Assembly (NCBI GenBank): GCA_003161205.1
Contig: PMOU01000099.1
Coordinates: forward strand, 3,490 to 11,455
Source of the DNA: Actinomycetota bacterium
GTDB taxonomy: Bacteria; Actinomycetota; Actinomycetes; Streptosporangiales; Streptosporangiaceae
Direction of reading: 5' to 3'
Length of the DNA: 7,966 nt
Part shown: piece by piece, positions 7,319 through 7,966 of the stretch
Numbering within the stretch: position 1 is the first letter of the stretch
How the letters are laid out: the number at the start of each line of letters is the position of its first letter
Translations under genes and position numbers: made by a program
The notes under the pieces: model-generated
Seen by the model: the letters and a program-made list of their open reading frames with translations, nothing else
Told to the model about the DNA's origin: nothing
The model's database searches: none

Positions 7319-7966
7319 GCGGAGGGGACGCTGCTCCCTGAGCCGGGGCGCAGCCGGCGCAGGCCCGCCAGGCAGGTCACGGCGCTCGCGGCGCCGCACA
7401 CGGCGGCGAACGCGTATCCCGCGCGCGCACCGTCCGCGTCGATGATGAAGCCCACGACTGATGCGCCGACGGCCACCCCGACGGAGATGCCGCTACTGAG
7501 CCAGGACATGGCCTCGGTGCGCCTGCCGCGCTGCGCCTGCGCCTCGAGGAGGCTGAATCCGGCGATGAGCGTCGGCGCGATGGTGAGGCCGCACAGGTAG
7601 ATACAGCAGGTCAGCGTGATGAGGTTCGGCTGGGCCCAGAAGGTGGCGACGCCGATCACGGTCAGCGTGAGGGTCAGCGCGAACCTCTTGTGCAGCGGGG
7701 CCCGCCACTGCCGCGACCCATACCAGAGCCCGCCCGTCGCGCTGCCGAAGGCGTAGGTGCCGAGGATGAAGCCGGCCAGCGGCTTGTGCCCGAAGTGCTG
7801 GGCGAACGCGACCGTGCTCAAGTCGATCGACACGAACATCGCGCCTAGCAAGAGATACACCGGGACCAGCACCACCAGCCCGGGCGCGGGCGCACCCCGG
7901 ACCCGCAGAGCCCCGGCGACCCGCGAAGTCTGCTGGTTAGGACTCCCCGCTGGTGCCTCAGGCCGG
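7315..7966 (-). CDS. Major facilitator superfamily transporter, C-terminal half (partial)
   Basis: Membrane transporter whose N-terminal half lies beyond the window; 216 complete codons are visible, and the frame stays open to the last base. Seen: a polar loop at the edge (PEAPAGSPNQQTSR), then six hydrophobic segments fitting TM7-TM12. These are about VVLVPVYLLLGAMF, FILGTYAFGSATGGLWYG, LTLTVIGVATFW, CIYLCGLTIAPTLIAGF, ISVGVAVGASVVGFII and YAFAAVCGAASAV. RAPLHKRF after TM8 is a typical cytosolic loop. The layout resembles drug or sugar efflux MFS proteins of actinobacteria, but the substrate cannot be named. A GTG at 7875 would start inside TM7 and is rejected as the start. Its TAG stop (7317-7315) overlaps the TAA of the convergent transglycosylase gene. 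Confidence 0.9.
   Translation of the reverse strand, partial: RPEAPAGSPNQQTSRVAGALRVRGAPAPGLVVLVPVYLLLGAMFVSIDLSTVAFAQHFGHKPLAGFILGTYAFGSATGGLWYGSRQWRAPLHKRFALTLTLTVIGVATFWAQPNLITLTCCIYLCGLTIAPTLIAGFSLLEAQAQRGRRTEAMSWLSSGISVGVAVGASVVGFIIDADGARAGYAFAAVCGAASAVTCLAGLRRLRPGSGSSVPSA

Overview
The window is visibly GC-rich, and its third codon positions are dominated by G and C. It starts several genes with GTG and encodes families typical of Actinomycetota: the GuaB1 type of GMP reductase, the FolP2 type of dihydropteroate synthase paralogue, an AlkZ-like DNA glycosylase and a short Mrp/ApbC ATPase. At least three starts (folP2, tetR, the AlkZ-like gene) have a TANNNT -10 hexamer ending 6-7 nt before the start codon and no Shine-Dalgarno, the layout of actinobacterial leaderless mRNAs. 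A filamentous soil actinomycete is plausible; the order cannot be fixed from this sequence.

Layout. Positions 8-1444 (-) hold guaB1, predicted to turn GMP into IMP. Across a 46-bp divergent gap, 1491-2372 (+) is a folP2-type gene. It converges with 2393-3139 (-), a classical short-chain dehydrogenase (SDR). Upstream of the SDR on the same strand is a TetR-family repressor, 3198-3908 (-). Between the two lies a striking 54-bp inverted repeat that also covers the SDR start codon. Divergent from tetR is 3992-5152 (+), an AlkZ/YcaQ-type (HTH_42) protein with the QxQ catalytic motif. It converges, 4 bp apart, with an Mrp/ApbC Fe-S carrier ATPase, 5157-5990 (-). Divergent from mrp is 6128-7318 (+), a secreted lytic transglycosylase with an unassigned domain that looks to me like the extracytoplasmic domain of MacB/FtsX permeases. 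Its stop overlaps the stop of a major facilitator transporter, 7315-7966 (-), which runs off the window edge.

How the genes may work together. The genes form three divergent pairs (guaB1/folP2, tetR/AlkZ-like, mrp/transglycosylase), separated by very tight or overlapping convergent ends, so nearly all control must sit in three short promoter regions and the tetR-SDR gap. The tetR-SDR pair probably forms a regulated unit, with the inverted repeat as operator or RNA switch. I see no RNA gene, CRISPR array, insertion sequence or phage gene, and no non-coding stretch above about 140 bp. The window looks like ordinary actinobacterial chromosome with several unusual details rather than one clear new defence or biosynthetic system.
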